Positions 44,449-54,170 of a stretch of DNA of 64,000 nt are shown one piece after another (within the stretch, counting starts at the first letter, position 1; the number at the start of each line of letters is the position of its first letter). Position numbers and translations under genes: made by a program. Under the pieces are notes generated by a model. That model was not told the origin of the DNA. It made no database searches and was given only the letters and a program-made list of their open reading frames with translations. The stretch lies in contig NZ_SMYO01000014.1 in NCBI RefSeq assembly GCF_004358205.1, positions 1 through 64,000 of the forward strand, written 5' to 3'. Source of the stretch: Bacillus salipaludis (lineage in GTDB: Bacteria > Bacillota > Bacilli > Bacillales_B > DSM-18226).

Positions 44449-47400
44449 ATGTCTTGGTTTACAAAATGGTCCTTTCGGAACAAAGCCGCGATGTGGATTA
44501 TGTCGATTCTAATTCTAATCATGGGTGTTGCAAGTTATTTCACCTTACCAATGGAATTCTTACCCTCTGCAGACAATCCACAAATATCGATTATTGTTAT
44601 GGGGCAGGGCACTGATTCAAAAACAATGGAGGATCAGGTGACAACCCCAATTGAAGAGTCGATTTCTGGTGTAAAAGGGAAAAAGAATATCTTCTCAACA
44701 ACAGGTGATGGTTACGCTAAAGTTGATATTAATTATGATTCTAAAACCGACATGAAAGATGCAAAACAAGAAGTGCAGGAGGTATTGTCAAATGTTCATC
44801 TACCTGAAAATGTTTCAAAGCCCACTGTTGTTCAATTAAATACCTCCATGATTCCCATCGCAGACGTAGCTGTAACCTTTAAAGAAGGATTGACCCCGGG
44901 AAATTTAAAATTTGCCGACAAAAAAATCGTTCCACTTTTTAAAGATATTAAAGGCGTGGCATCCATTCAAACCTATGGGATGGCCAGCTCCTATGTTTCT
45001 GTAAAAGTAAACAACTCATTATTATCAGAGAAAAAAGTAACAATTCAATCCGTGATGGGTGTTCTCCAAGGACAAAATAGCGCAATTGCAATTGGTGAAA
45101 AAACAATTGAAGGTAAAGCAAGTAATATTAAAGTAATTGGAAACATCGACCATTTATCTTCTTTAGAAAACCTTACCGTTGCGCCAGGTGTTCATTTAAA
45201 GGATATAGCTTCTATTAACGTTACAAAACCACAAGATACGATGACCCGAATCAACGGAGCGGACGGATTATTGCTAATTGTAACAAAGGATAGTCAATCA
45301 AATGCTGTAGCCATAAGTAAAGACTTAAGAGATGTTACGAAAAAAATAAACAAAAAATATAATCAACTAGAAACATCTGTGATTGTAGCGACCGCGGATA
45401 TGGTGAAAACATCCGTAACGTCGATGATGAAGGAAGTCCTGCTGGGGGCCCTATTTGCAACGATTGTGATTATGCTCTTCTTAAGAAATATCCGATCTAC
45501 ATTTATAACAATCGTCTCGATTCCATTGTCATTAGCCTTTACATTATTCTTGTTATCCCGCTCCGGTGTTACTTTAAATATTTTAACCTTGGGCGGTGTT
45601 GCGGTAGCAGTAGGTCGTTTAGTAGATGATAGTATAGTAGTAATTGAAAATATCTTCAGGAAAATGCAAAACGAAAAATTCACCGTTCAATTAGTAATGG
45701 ATGCAGCGAAAGAGGTATCTTCAGCTATTACGGCCTCTACCTTAACAACAGTTGCTGTGTTTTTGCCTATCGGATTAGTTAATGGCGGATTACAAGACTT
45801 TTTAATGCCATTCGCTCTAACGATTACCTACTCATTGCTTGCTTCATTAATCGTCGCCCTAACCGTTGTACCTTTAATGAGTGCAGGGCTTTTAAAAAAT
45901 GCAAAGCTTCCTGAACATAAACCGTCAAAAAAATTTATCGGATTGGTCACTTGGTCGCTTAACCATAAATGGATCATCCTCTCACTTTCCTTTTTGTTAT
46001 TCGTGGGTTCCATTGGAGTCTATTCCGTTATGCCAAAAGGTGCTGTAGACAACTCTTCTGCTGATTTTGTCCAGACTGTACTTAATTATCCAAATGATAC
46101 ACCAATAGGAGAAGTGAAAAATGGAACGTTAAAGCTTGAAAAATTTATTCTTGCCCAGAAGGAAGTTAAAGATGAATTTACAATGTTTGGAAACAATGAG
46201 GATGCAGCAAAGTTTGGGGCAATCGACTCTCCTACGAAAGCAAACATTAATATTGTATTAAAGGATAAGGACAATACAGATCAATTAATCAAAAAAATAG
46301 AAGCTCAAAAAAATCAATTTCCAAATGCAACGCTTACCGTTGCTGCATCGTCCTTAATGGGTGGCGGAAACCCGCAAATTACAATTGATGTCGTCGGAGA
46401 CCAGCTAACCAAGCTTGAGTCCGTTTCAACCTTAATTAAAGAAAAAATAAAAGAAATTGACGGAATTGAGAAATTGGCGACCAATGAAGATGCAAAGAAG
46501 ACCGTTTACTCGCTTGAAGTGAATCCTGAAAAAGGAAATCCGGCTCAAGTGGCCCAGCAGCTGTCTGTAATGCTAAATCGAACACCGCTAGGTTCCATGG
46601 ATTTAAATGACCAAGAAACCGCAGTATTTCTTAATCCTGTTTTAGATCCGAAATCACCTAAGGATTTGAAAGAAATTCCTATAATGACTACATCCGGTCC
46701 CGCCCCCGTTTCGTCGGTAGCAAAATTAATAAAAGAGGAAAAAACAACAAACCAGTTCCATAAAGACGGCGACCCTTATATTCAAGTTACCGCCACTGTT
46801 GACCCGAAGAAACTTTCGAAGGTTTCTACTGAAATCGCTAAAATTATTAACGGAGATAAAAAGGATCATAAGGGGATTAAGCTGCCTTCAGGTGTTGAAG
46901 TCTTTATCGGGGGAGCAAGCGCACAACAGGCGGATGATTTCACTGATTTATTTATGACAATGGGAGCTTCAATTGGAATCGTCTTTTTAATTATGGTCAT
47001 TACCTTTAAAACGATTCGAGCTCCGATTTCAATATTATTTTCATTACCACTTGCGGCTGTGGGGGCTGTGCTTGCATTACTCATCAGCAGAATTACGGTT
47101 GATATTACCTCCCTGCTCGGTGCCTTGATGTTAATTGGAATTGTAGTCACAAATGCGATTGTACTTCTAGATCGAATCAAACAAAACGAACAAAAGATGA
47201 TTATTCGCGATGCGATTGTCGAAGCTGCTTCTATTCGAATGAGACCGATTTTGATGACTGCCGTTGCGACAATCTCAGCCATGCTTCCGCTATTGTTTAA
47301 AAAGGCGGAAACAGGGAATCTTGTTTCCCAAAGTCTTGCGATCGTCGTGATTGGCGGGCTTGCTGTTGCAACGCTTTTAACTCTTGTGGTCATTCCGGTG

Positions 47401-47478
47401 ATTTACGAATTATTCCACTTTAAAAAAGCAAAAAAACAACGAAATCGTCAAAAACAATCTGGCGAAATTTCCGTTTAG
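44449..47478 (+). CDS. RND-family efflux pump (SwrC/YerP-like, AcrB family)
   Basis: 1009 residues with classical RND architecture: membrane helix 1, large extracytoplasmic loop, helices 2-6 (GGVAVAVGRLVDDSIVVIENI, the helix 4 Asp-Asp proton relay), helix 7, second loop, helices 8-12 (GIVVTNAIVLLDRI). B. subtilis SwrC exports surfactin and self-protecting compounds. No membrane-fusion protein is adjacent, as usual for SwrC. Terminator at its end is shared with the decayed cluster. Confidence 0.9.
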   Translation: MSWFTKWSFRNKAAMWIMSILILIMGVASYFTLPMEFLPSADNPQISIIVMGQGTDSKTMEDQVTTPIEESISGVKGKKNIFSTTGDGYAKVDINYDSKTDMKDAKQEVQEVLSNVHLPENVSKPTVVQLNTSMIPIADVAVTFKEGLTPGNLKFADKKIVPLFKDIKGVASIQTYGMASSYVSVKVNNSLLSEKKVTIQSVMGVLQGQNSAIAIGEKTIEGKASNIKVIGNIDHLSSLENLTVAPGVHLKDIASINVTKPQDTMTRINGADGLLLIVTKDSQSNAVAISKDLRDVTKKINKKYNQLETSVIVATADMVKTSVTSMMKEVLLGALFATIVIMLFLRNIRSTFITIVSIPLSLAFTLFLLSRSGVTLNILTLGGVAVAVGRLVDDSIVVIENIFRKMQNEKFTVQLVMDAAKEVSSAITASTLTTVAVFLPIGLVNGGLQDFLMPFALTITYSLLASLIVALTVVPLMSAGLLKNAKLPEHKPSKKFIGLVTWSLNHKWIILSLSFLLFVGSIGVYSVMPKGAVDNSSADFVQTVLNYPNDTPIGEVKNGTLKLEKFILAQKEVKDEFTMFGNNEDAAKFGAIDSPTKANINIVLKDKDNTDQLIKKIEAQKNQFPNATLTVAASSLMGGGNPQITIDVVGDQLTKLESVSTLIKEKIKEIDGIEKLATNEDAKKTVYSLEVNPEKGNPAQVAQQLSVMLNRTPLGSMDLNDQETAVFLNPVLDPKSPKDLKEIPIMTTSGPAPVSSVAKLIKEEKTTNQFHKDGDPYIQVTATVDPKKLSKVSTEIAKIINGDKKDHKGIKLPSGVEVFIGGASAQQADDFTDLFMTMGASIGIVFLIMVITFKTIRAPISILFSLPLAAVGAVLALLISRITVDITSLLGALMLIGIVVTNAIVLLDRIKQNEQKMIIRDAIVEAASIRMRPILMTAVATISAMLPLLFKKAETGNLVSQSLAIVVIGGLAVATLLTLVVIPVIYELFHFKKAKKQRNRQKQSGEISV

Positions 47479-47487
47479 TGAAAGTAA

Positions 47488-47518
47488 AAAGAAAGGCTGG
47501 TACTCCAGCCTTTCTTTT
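47488..47518. terminator. Bidirectional terminator after the RND gene
   Basis: Perfect 13-bp stem (47488-47500 with 47505-47517) with A and T flanks. Confidence 0.88.
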
Positions 47519-48030
47519 ATTTGCGAAGATCGGTTGAAAGATATGTGTTTTTCAAAATATCATACGATTTTTTTAGGCGTTCATAATAGGCAGGCTGGTC
47601 CCATTCTTTCCAGGAATATATTTTTGCATTCGCCTGCTGAAGCTGGCCATTCACCATTTCCGGAAATGTTTGTGAAACAGTATCATTTTCCAACATTACA
47701 ATTGATGTCCTAATCCCATTCAACTTCACACTGCCAGTTAATCCACTTTTCCAAATATCCCCTATCGCCGCTTTAAGACTTGGGTCCTTAATATTCAACA
47801 GCTGCCAAGGAGTTCGACCTTCTAAGACCAATTTATCCTTACTGATACTAAGAATTAAAATCTTGACTTAATGGATTGGCATTACCAAACTTTAACACTC
47901 CCGTTTCATAATCCTGAAAGGGAATCTTTTTCTTTGTTATGACCCCTTCTACTTTCAATATGCTAAATAGCTCAAGATGTTGAAGCCAGAAGCGTATGCT
48001 AGTCATAAGGATAATGGATATTCCATCCAA
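47517..48030 (-). pseudogene. Remnant frames downstream of the broken glycosyltransferase
   Basis: Two short minus-strand frames (48030-47848, 60 aa; 47831-47517, 104 aa) continue after the glycosyltransferase stop. The second reads like the C-terminal half of a soluble or extracellular protein (GLTGSVKLNGIRTSIVMLEND, IYSWKEWDQPAYYERLKKSYDIL) and ends at a good terminator. Neither has a ribosome-binding site. I do not recognise the parent protein; they look like scraps of one further gene of the cluster. Confidence 0.55.
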
Positions 48031-48989
48031 TTCGTCTCACCCTTAACAAAGTTAAAGGTGAGTTTACGATGTGTCCAAAGGCTCTCGAATAATCCCCGGT
48101 GCCAGCGCCTTCTTTGCCTTCGAAGAATCGAAATGCTTTCAGGGACCTCCGTCCAGCATACAGGGTCAGGCACATACACAATCTTTTTCTTTAATCCTCT
48201 TTCCTTTACCATTCGATGAATACGGACTACTAATTCCATATCCTCACCAACGGTATCGGTTTTATATCCCCCTGCTTCGATCACCCAGTGTTTAGAAAAA
48301 ACACCAAACGCTCCCGATATAATGAGGAGAAGATTATGTCTGCTCAGGCCAATCCGCCCCATCAAAAAGGCCCGTAAATATTCAATAATTTGCATGACAA
48401 CTAAAGGTTTTTCTGATAAGCCAATTTTTATAATATGGCCATTTCGGATTTTACATCCGTTAGCAATTCGGACACTTCCGCCTGAAGCAATCACCTCTTC
48501 ATTTGAATCAATAATCGGCTTCATCACTTTTAAAAATGCATCCGGCTCGAGGGCAGAGTCACCATCGAGCGAGCAAAAATAGGGATAATGAGAAAAATTA
48601 GGACCTACATTCAGAGCATCCGCTTTTCCTCCATTCTCTTTGTGAATAAGGAAAAGGTTGGAAATAATGGAGGATTGATAGATGGTTTTTATCCGCTTCG
48701 TTTCTACCTGTTTTCGGATTACTTTCTTTATTTCCTTCATATCATAATGCTCAATCATTTTTTGCAGCGTCATATCTGTTGAACCATCATTTACGACAAT
48801 GATTTCTAACGAAGGATAATTAATACTTAACAAAGAACGAACGCTTTGGACAATTCCCACCTCCTCATTATAGGCGGGAACAATAATCGATACCGGTTTT
48901 GAATAGATTTCATCCATATAGTCGTCATAGGCTTGATCTCGGTCAAGTTGATATTCTTTTCTAGCGTATAACAATACTACGGTATTCAA
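48003..48989 (-). pseudogene. GT2 glycosyltransferase, truncated at both ends (IcaA/PgaC-like)
   Basis: 328 residues containing a full GT2 catalytic core: PVSIIVPAYNEEVGI, VVNDGSTD, NGGKADALNVG, SLDGDSALEPDAFL, GAFGVFSKHWVIEAGGY, VGEDMELVVRIHR and RRQRRRWHRGLFESLW. This is the processive type used for poly-N-acetylglucosamine-like or hyaluronan-like polymers. It lacks the N-terminal membrane helices and stops in WMEYPLSL where the C-terminal membrane helices should begin. No ribosome-binding site at 48989; the frame overlaps the preceding ORF by 29 bp. Inactive in my reading. Confidence 0.7.
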
Positions 48990-49533
48990 ACTCTGATAAA
49001 GTCGAAAAGTCTTTTGTTAATAATCCAAGAATATCTTCGAATTGAAAAGATGCTAGAATTCTTAAAATATGTACTGTTTCCTCATAGGAAAGTCCCCTCT
49101 TCTTTACCATCTTATAAACATCCTCTAAAAGGGGCTTAATATGGAAATTCTCAATATGATACAATACATTCATCCGACGGCTCCACCTTTTACTTTTGAG
49201 CCGTTTTCGATAATAATTTTTTAGATAAAGAGAGGCTAATGCTGATAGGGCTTTTTTCTCCTGTTCCCCTTCTAAAACATTTGCATATCTGCTAAGCATC
49301 TCCTCAATCGCTTTTAGCTGATGGTTGTTCTGCGGATTTAATTCCCTTGAATAACCACCATCGGTCAGCAGCTTAAAGATAACGGAATTATATCTTTGTT
49401 TATAGGTTTCAATGGTTCTCCTTTTTCTTATATCAAATGCTTTTCGTATAATAAGGTACGTTAATAAAATCACCAATAAACTACTAAAAGTCAGAGTGAG
49501 AATTGCCAGGTAAAAAAACTCAGTATGCAGCAT
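48961..49533 (-). CDS. Membrane-anchored helical-repeat protein, probably truncated
   Basis: 190 residues. N-terminal membrane helix (about 6-30), then helical, basic repeats (LSALASLYLKNYYRKRLKSKRWSRRMNVLYHIENF, EETVHILRILASFQFEDIL) like HEAT-type repeats. In related clusters such proteins are longer and precede a glycosyltransferase. Here it ends just where the glycosyltransferase frame appears, suggesting a deletion joined the two. Confidence 0.5.
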   Translation of the reverse strand: MLHTEFFYLAILTLTFSSLLVILLTYLIIRKAFDIRKRRTIETYKQRYNSVIFKLLTDGGYSRELNPQNNHQLKAIEEMLSRYANVLEGEQEKKALSALASLYLKNYYRKRLKSKRWSRRMNVLYHIENFHIKPLLEDVYKMVKKRGLSYEETVHILRILASFQFEDILGLLTKDFSTLSEFEYRSIVIR

Positions 49534-49534
49534 T

Positions 49535-49795
49535 TCAAATCATCCCTATTAACAGCCTGCGTATTCTTTCTTTTAATTCTTGAATACCAAACGGTTTTGT
49601 AACATAGTCATCTGCACCAAGTAATAAAGCACGCTGAACATAAGACTCACTTTTTCGTCCCGAAAGCATGAAAACAGAAATATTTGACCCATTAGTCATC
49701 TTTTTTACAATCTCTATTGTTTTTAATATCTTTAGTAACAGGGCTCGAATGATTTCATCGTCATCAATAATAGAAACGAACTCTCTATTTTTCAT
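49535..49795 (-). pseudogene. Response-regulator receiver domain with its phosphorylation site deleted
   Basis: 86 residues from the ATG at 49795. It begins like a receiver (VSIIDDDEIIRALLLKIL) and ends like one (SVFMLSGRKSESYV, LLGADDYVTKPFGIQELKERI), but the middle is missing. About 35-40 residues holding beta-3 and the phospho-acceptor Asp are gone between KTIEI and VKKMTNG. It cannot be phosphorylated in the normal way. Part of the decayed glycosyltransferase cluster. Confidence 0.65.
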
Positions 49796-49796
49796 T

Positions 49797-50312
49797 TTAT
49801 GATTTGTACATCTCATTTTCTAAAATAATCACTTTTTCAGCAAATGAGGTTTTGCCAATTTCTTTCGTATTCTCAACAAGCCGAAAAATATTGTCGCAAC
49901 ATTTCTTCGCCCCTTTAATCAAAAGAGGTACACCTATAGCGTCAATCTTTATCCCTCTTGAAAAAAACCCACCCATGGACATTACGAATGGAACGGTTGG
50001 AGATGTATTAGAGAATATGATCTTTTCCTCAAAAGCAAACTTTGATTGTAGTAATAGGCTTAATTCCTTTAAGGCTGGGACAACTAATTTATTTCTCTTC
50101 CTTCCTATTGTATAAACTGAATTCCCGTCTTCATCAATTCCATGAAAAATGATTTTTCCAAAATCGGCATGAGTTAATTTATTAAAATATTGTACATTTA
50201 GAATTTCTTCCGTCGTTAATTTCCTCTCAGATTGAGGTAATTGTTTTAAATGATAGGCCGCTGCCAATGAGGTTGTATGTGTTCCGCCGTAATCATTATA
50301 GATATAAATCAT
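49797..50312 (-). CDS. DUF3189 family protein
   Basis: 171 residues from the ATG at 50312 (AAAGGG upstream). Begins MIYIYNDYGGTHTTSLAAAYHL, the DUF3189 signature, with a second conserved segment KIIFHGIDEDGNSVYTIGRK. Cytosolic; function unknown. First gene of the minus-strand cluster and apparently the only intact one; it abuts the receiver remnant. Confidence 0.7.
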   Translation of the reverse strand: MIYIYNDYGGTHTTSLAAAYHLKQLPQSERKLTTEEILNVQYFNKLTHADFGKIIFHGIDEDGNSVYTIGRKRNKLVVPALKELSLLLQSKFAFEEKIIFSNTSPTVPFVMSMGGFFSRGIKIDAIGVPLLIKGAKKCCDNIFRLVENTKEIGKTSFAEKVIILENEMYKS

Positions 50313-50381
50313 GGCCATCACCCTTTTTCCTGTTGTGTATGTATATTATGGACATTTTTTCATTTGATTATTTTTAAAAAA

Positions 50382-50620
50382 AGGCTCTTAAATTGGTGGT
50401 TGAATTTCCGCTCCAGGCACAAGCGGTTCGTGGGCGTTCCGGGGAGCCTCCCCGTCACTTCGCTCCTGCGGGGTCTCCCCTGCCCCGTACTCCCACAGGA
50501 CACTGAATTGCTTCCTTGATTCAGCCCACGCACGAAGAAAATGCGTTAGCATTTTCGAGGAGTCTTCGTGCCTTCCGCTCCAATCAACATTGCTCAATAG
50601 TTAACATTGCCCTTTAACAT
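50382..50620 (-). repeat. Full-length (239 bp) copy of the GC-rich interspersed repeat
   Basis: Ends resemble the AGGCT...TTAAC termini of the other copies. Interior has TTTCCGCTCC near the left and TTCCGCTCCAATCAAC near the right, with a GC-rich middle rich in CCCCGCAGGAG-like motifs and an AAAATGCGTTAGCATTTT stem. Inverted relative to 54171-54416. Not coding. Confidence 0.75.
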
Positions 50621-50621
50621 A

Positions 50622-50660
50622 AAAAAGAGGTACTCCATATTAGCGTGGAGATACCTCTTG
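50622..50660 (-). terminator. Terminator of deoC
   Basis: About 12-bp stem with one bulge and TTTTTT on the minus strand, between the repeat and deoC. Confidence 0.75.
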
Positions 50661-50678
50661 GGACCTAAATTTCATTTT

Positions 50679-51353
50679 TTAATAATTACTTAAAGATAGT
50701 TCACCTTTGCTGATTGCAACTCCTGAGCTCGCACCAATCCGGGTAGCTCCTGCTTCTACCATTGCAAGGGCATCTTCACGGCTCCTGACACCACCCGATG
50801 CCTTAACACCTATTTCCGGTCCAACGGTTTCACGCATAAGCTGGATATCTTCAACAGTCGCTCCGCCAGTTGAAAAACCCGTTGAGGTTTTTACATAATC
50901 AGCACCGGCTTTAACCGCAAGCTCACAAGCCCTTACTTTTTCTTCATTTGTAAGCAGGCAGGTTTCAATAATCACTTTCGTTAATGCGTTTCCTTTTGCT
51001 GCTTCCACCACTGCCCTAATATCTCGTTCCACTAATTCGTCATCACGGTCTTTTAGTGCTGCGATGTTAATAACCATATCAACTTCATCCGCGCCATTTT
51101 CAATTGCGTTTTTTGTTTCAAATGCTTTGGTTTCCGGTGTTGAGGCACCGAGCGGAAAGCCAATTACCGTGCAAACTTTAACCTCAGGAGTATCTGCAAG
51201 CATTTGTGCTGCCGTACGAACCCATGTCGGATTTACACAAACGGATGCAAAAGAATACTCTATTGCCTCTTCCACCAGTTTTATAATATCCGCTTTTTTT
51301 GCATCTGCTTTTAATAATGTATGATCAATCATTTTTACAATATTTTGAGTCAT
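50679..51353 (-). CDS. deoC: Deoxyribose-phosphate aldolase
   Basis: 224 residues. DeoC motifs: [29 protein letters not shown], the Schiff-base Lys in [15 protein letters not shown] and [13 protein letters not shown]. Cleaves 2-deoxyribose 5-phosphate to acetaldehyde and glyceraldehyde 3-phosphate in deoxynucleoside catabolism. It stands alone here, without pdp or nupC. Direct repeats upstream suggest DeoR-type control. Confidence 0.96.
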   Translation of the reverse strand: MTQNIVKMIDHTLLKADAKKADIIKLVEEAIEYSFASVCVNPTWVRTAAQMLADTPEVKVCTVIGFPLGASTPETKAFETKNAIENGADEVDMVINIAALKDRDDELVERDIRAVVEAAKGNALTKVIIETCLLTNEEKVRACELAVKAGADYVKTSTGFSTGGATVEDIQLMRETVGPEIGVKASGGVRSREDALAMVEAGATRIGASSGVAISKGELSLSNY

Positions 51354-51422
51354 TGTTACCTTCCCCCTTATTTAAATAAATGCAAATTAATATTCTTTGT
51401 TCACTCTGTAACTATAGCAGAT

Positions 51423-51454
51423 AAATGAACATTTGTAAAAACTAAAATGAACAT
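51423..51454. promoter_or_regulatory. Direct repeats upstream of deoC (possible DeoR sites)
   Basis: AAATGAACAT occurs twice (51423-51432 and 51445-51454), 22 bp apart, that is two helical turns. The TGAAC half-site resembles the ATTGAAC-type sites of B. subtilis DeoR. Lies between the divergent deoC and MMPL genes. Confidence 0.45.
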
Positions 51455-51532
51455 TATTTTATACAATTACATTTCTTGTCTCTTTTAACAGTTCATTTTT
51501 GGGGAAAAGTAAATCAAAGGGGGCAAATGATT

Positions 51533-53707
51533 ATGAATAAGCTTGGCAGTTTCATTTATCGACACCGAAAGCTTGTCCTTTTCACCTGGTTTTTTGCCAT
51601 TATTGTATTAGGCTTTTTCGCAACGAAATTGCCATCCGTATTAAGTGGCAATGGTTTTGAATATAACGGGGAATACAACAAAACTAGAGAGATTCTTGAA
51701 AGAGATTTTGGACAGCCTAAATCCTCGATTATCCTTGTGTTTCAACGCGAGAAATCGATTAGTGACCAAGACTGGAAATCATTTATAAAGGAAACATTCA
51801 TAAACCTAAAAAACTTTGATGGGGCAAAAGAAATCATCTCCCCCTATGAACAAGAAGGAATGGTAAAAGAAAATTATGCTTACGGGCTGATCACCTTTCA
51901 AAAAAAAGCCGAAGCTCTTGGAAAAGAAATTGTCCAATTAAAGCAAAAACTAAAAAATCGAAAGGGTCTAAAGGTAACCATTACGGGTGAACCCGTTATT
52001 GTGAAAGATTTGAATACTGCAAGCCAAGAGGACCTTGCTAAGGCAGAAATGATCGGACTTCCCATCACTTTACTTGTCTTGATCCTTGCTTTCGGTGGAT
52101 TGGTTGCTGCTGCTACACCGCTCATTATAGGTGTTGTGTCCATTTTAATAACGATGGGGACGGTTTTTTTCTTTAGCTACGGAGCAGATTTGACCATTTT
52201 CATTTTAAATATTATTCCAATGATTGGACTCGCCTTAAGTATTGATTTTGCATTACTTTTTATCAATCGCTATAAAGAGGAGCTGCAGCGGAATTCCGTA
52301 CCGGAGGCCGTTAAAATCACTGTTGCAACCGCCGGCCGTTCGATCATTTTTTCAGGACTTTGTGTGTTTATTGGTTTGTCAGGACTTTGGTTCATTCAAA
52401 TCGATATCTTTCAAAATGTGGCTCTCGGTGGAATGACGGTTGTGTTTATTTCTGTATTTTGTGCGTTAACCTTTCTTCCTGCCCTCCTATCTGTCATTGG
52501 GAATGGAATTAATAAATTTAGCCTTATAAAGATTGCGGAAAATCAAACAAGCATTTGGCATCGGTTTGCGAAGTTTGTCATGAATCATCCTATTTTTTTA
52601 ACCATAGTAGCCCTTGCGATTTTGCTGGTTGGTCTAATTCCAGTAAGACAAATGGTTCTAACCATTCCTGGCACAGATTCCCTGCCGTCAAACTATCCTT
52701 CGAGAATGGCGTATGAAGTGTTTCGCGACCATTTTATCCCGAAGAACAAGCGGGAGGAGAAAAAAGTAACGGTAGTCCTTGAATCGAAGAATGATTTTCT
52801 AAATAAAGAAAACTTAATCATGGCAGAAAAAGTCGTTAATAAAATACAAAAGGACTCATTAGTCCATACAATCAATTCTCCTTTTTCCATTACGGGAATG
52901 AAACATGCTGAACAGTTAGATCAATTTTTGAAATACGGACCAAAACAAAAGGTTATACCAGTAAAGGATTATTATTTAAGCGGAAATAAAATGCGTCTGG
53001 AAGTTTTTTTAAACACCGGTGAGCATTCCGCAAAAGCCAGGGAATGGGTTGATTCTTGGTCTAAACGGGATTTAGGAATCAAGGCTTCCTTTGGAGGCAC
53101 GATAAAATTTGAGCAAGAAATATTTGATGAAATTTTCATAAAGGCTCCCTACGGCTTATTGTTAATTTTTTCATCCACCTTTTTGATTCTAATGGCAGCC
53201 TTTCGCTCGATTCTTATCCCTTTAAAGGCTATTTTGATGAATGTTTTAAGCTTGGGATGTACATTCGGCATTGTGGTTTGGATATTCCAACAGGGACATT
53301 TCGGATTAAAACCGGTGGATATTGCTTTAATTTTACCTGTATTCGTTTTTACGCTCGTATTTGGTTTATCCATGGATTATGAGGTATTTTTGATTTCAAG
53401 GATTCAGGAGTTTTATTTAAAAACAGGCGATAACAGCGTGGCAACCATAGCCGGGTTAACGTATACGAGTAAAATTATTACTTCTGCCGCTGCTATTATG
53501 ATTGTTGTAACCGGTGCATTTGCCTTTACAGGTGTTATGCCGATCAAACAATTGGGTGTCGGGATTGCAATTGCGATTTTTATTGATGCTACCATAGTGA
53601 GAATGGTCCTTGTACCGGCTTTAATGAAGCTGCTTGGTGATTGGAACTGGTGGTTTTTTGGGTATAAAAATAAACAGCTTCGTAAAAATCAAAAAAGGCC
53701 AGCCTGA
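51533..53707 (+). CDS. MMPL family transporter (YdfJ-like)
   Basis: 724 residues from the ATG at 51533 (AAGGGGG nine nt upstream). RND-like MMPL architecture: helix 1, extracytoplasmic domain, helices 2-6 with GLALSIDFALLFINRYKEEL, helix 7, second extracytoplasmic domain, helices 8-12 with GLSMDYEVFLISRIQEFY. Related to B. subtilis YdfJ and mycobacterial MmpL; exports lipids or drugs. Substrate unknown. Confidence 0.88.
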   Translation: MNKLGSFIYRHRKLVLFTWFFAIIVLGFFATKLPSVLSGNGFEYNGEYNKTREILERDFGQPKSSIILVFQREKSISDQDWKSFIKETFINLKNFDGAKEIISPYEQEGMVKENYAYGLITFQKKAEALGKEIVQLKQKLKNRKGLKVTITGEPVIVKDLNTASQEDLAKAEMIGLPITLLVLILAFGGLVAAATPLIIGVVSILITMGTVFFFSYGADLTIFILNIIPMIGLALSIDFALLFINRYKEELQRNSVPEAVKITVATAGRSIIFSGLCVFIGLSGLWFIQIDIFQNVALGGMTVVFISVFCALTFLPALLSVIGNGINKFSLIKIAENQTSIWHRFAKFVMNHPIFLTIVALAILLVGLIPVRQMVLTIPGTDSLPSNYPSRMAYEVFRDHFIPKNKREEKKVTVVLESKNDFLNKENLIMAEKVVNKIQKDSLVHTINSPFSITGMKHAEQLDQFLKYGPKQKVIPVKDYYLSGNKMRLEVFLNTGEHSAKAREWVDSWSKRDLGIKASFGGTIKFEQEIFDEIFIKAPYGLLLIFSSTFLILMAAFRSILIPLKAILMNVLSLGCTFGIVVWIFQQGHFGLKPVDIALILPVFVFTLVFGLSMDYEVFLISRIQEFYLKTGDNSVATIAGLTYTSKIITSAAAIMIVVTGAFAFTGVMPIKQLGVGIAIAIFIDATIVRMVLVPALMKLLGDWNWWFFGYKNKQLRKNQKRPA

Positions 53708-53728
53708 AAATCGGCTGGCTCTGTTTTA

Positions 53729-54070
53729 TTAAATATTTTTCGCGTATTGATCACTTGGAAATTTGCTTAAGACTACATGTAGGCTGACAGTTTCATTCCC
53801 ATTATTTTCAAAGGACATTTCTTCATCACTGCTTACATGGATAAGATCTGCTTTGGTAACATCCGTTTCCTCACCATCAATGACGAGCGTTCCAGCCCCT
53901 GTTATCACATATAAGTAAACCTCCGTTCCCGGATGCTTATGGACTGGAAGTTCCTGTCCAGGTAGAAAGTTTAAAACAAAGGCTGTCGTTTCTCCCTTTT
54001 TATAGATCACCCTTTTTGTAAATCTTTCTTCGCTATATTCCATAAAGGCTTCTACTGAATTCTTTTCCAC
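53729..54070 (-). CDS. Single-cupin-domain protein
   Basis: 113 residues. One cupin with motif 1 GQELPVHKHPGTEVYLYVITGAG and motif 2 DLIHVSSDEEMSFENNG; the second-motif His is present. Could bind Fe or another metal. AGGAGG upstream. A Fur-box-like palindrome lies about 40 bp upstream. Confidence 0.82.
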   Translation of the reverse strand: MEKNSVEAFMEYSEERFTKRVIYKKGETTAFVLNFLPGQELPVHKHPGTEVYLYVITGAGTLVIDGEETDVTKADLIHVSSDEEMSFENNGNETVSLHVVLSKFPSDQYAKNI

Positions 54071-54108
54071 TATAATTACCTCCTTAATGTAACTAATTTC
54101 ATTTTAAT

Positions 54109-54123
54109 TGAAAACCATTTTCA
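54109..54123. promoter_or_regulatory. 7-1-7 Fur-family-like box upstream of the cupin gene
   Basis: TGAAAACCATTTTCA is a near-perfect 7-1-7 inverted repeat, with 11 of 14 positions matching the Bacillus Fur consensus. PerR or Zur specificity cannot be excluded. Confidence 0.4.
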
Positions 54124-54170
54124 TTTAAGTGACTGAAATCACACCGTTTAATATGTTCAAATAAAAGAAA

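Noticed and set aside
44442..44600. Overlapping ORF starting at ATG 44442 before the RND gene, considered as a leader peptide
   Set aside because: It overlaps the RND gene out of frame with no structured leader or terminator to act on; likely chance.
46866..47393. 175-aa open frame antisense to the RND pump
   Set aside because: Low-complexity Ser/Thr/Ile composition, no ribosome-binding site, lies entirely opposite a well-supported gene; a codon-bias shadow.
50388..50597. ORFs inside the GC-rich repeats
   Set aside because: Composition reflects the repeat; frames are not shared between the two full copies.
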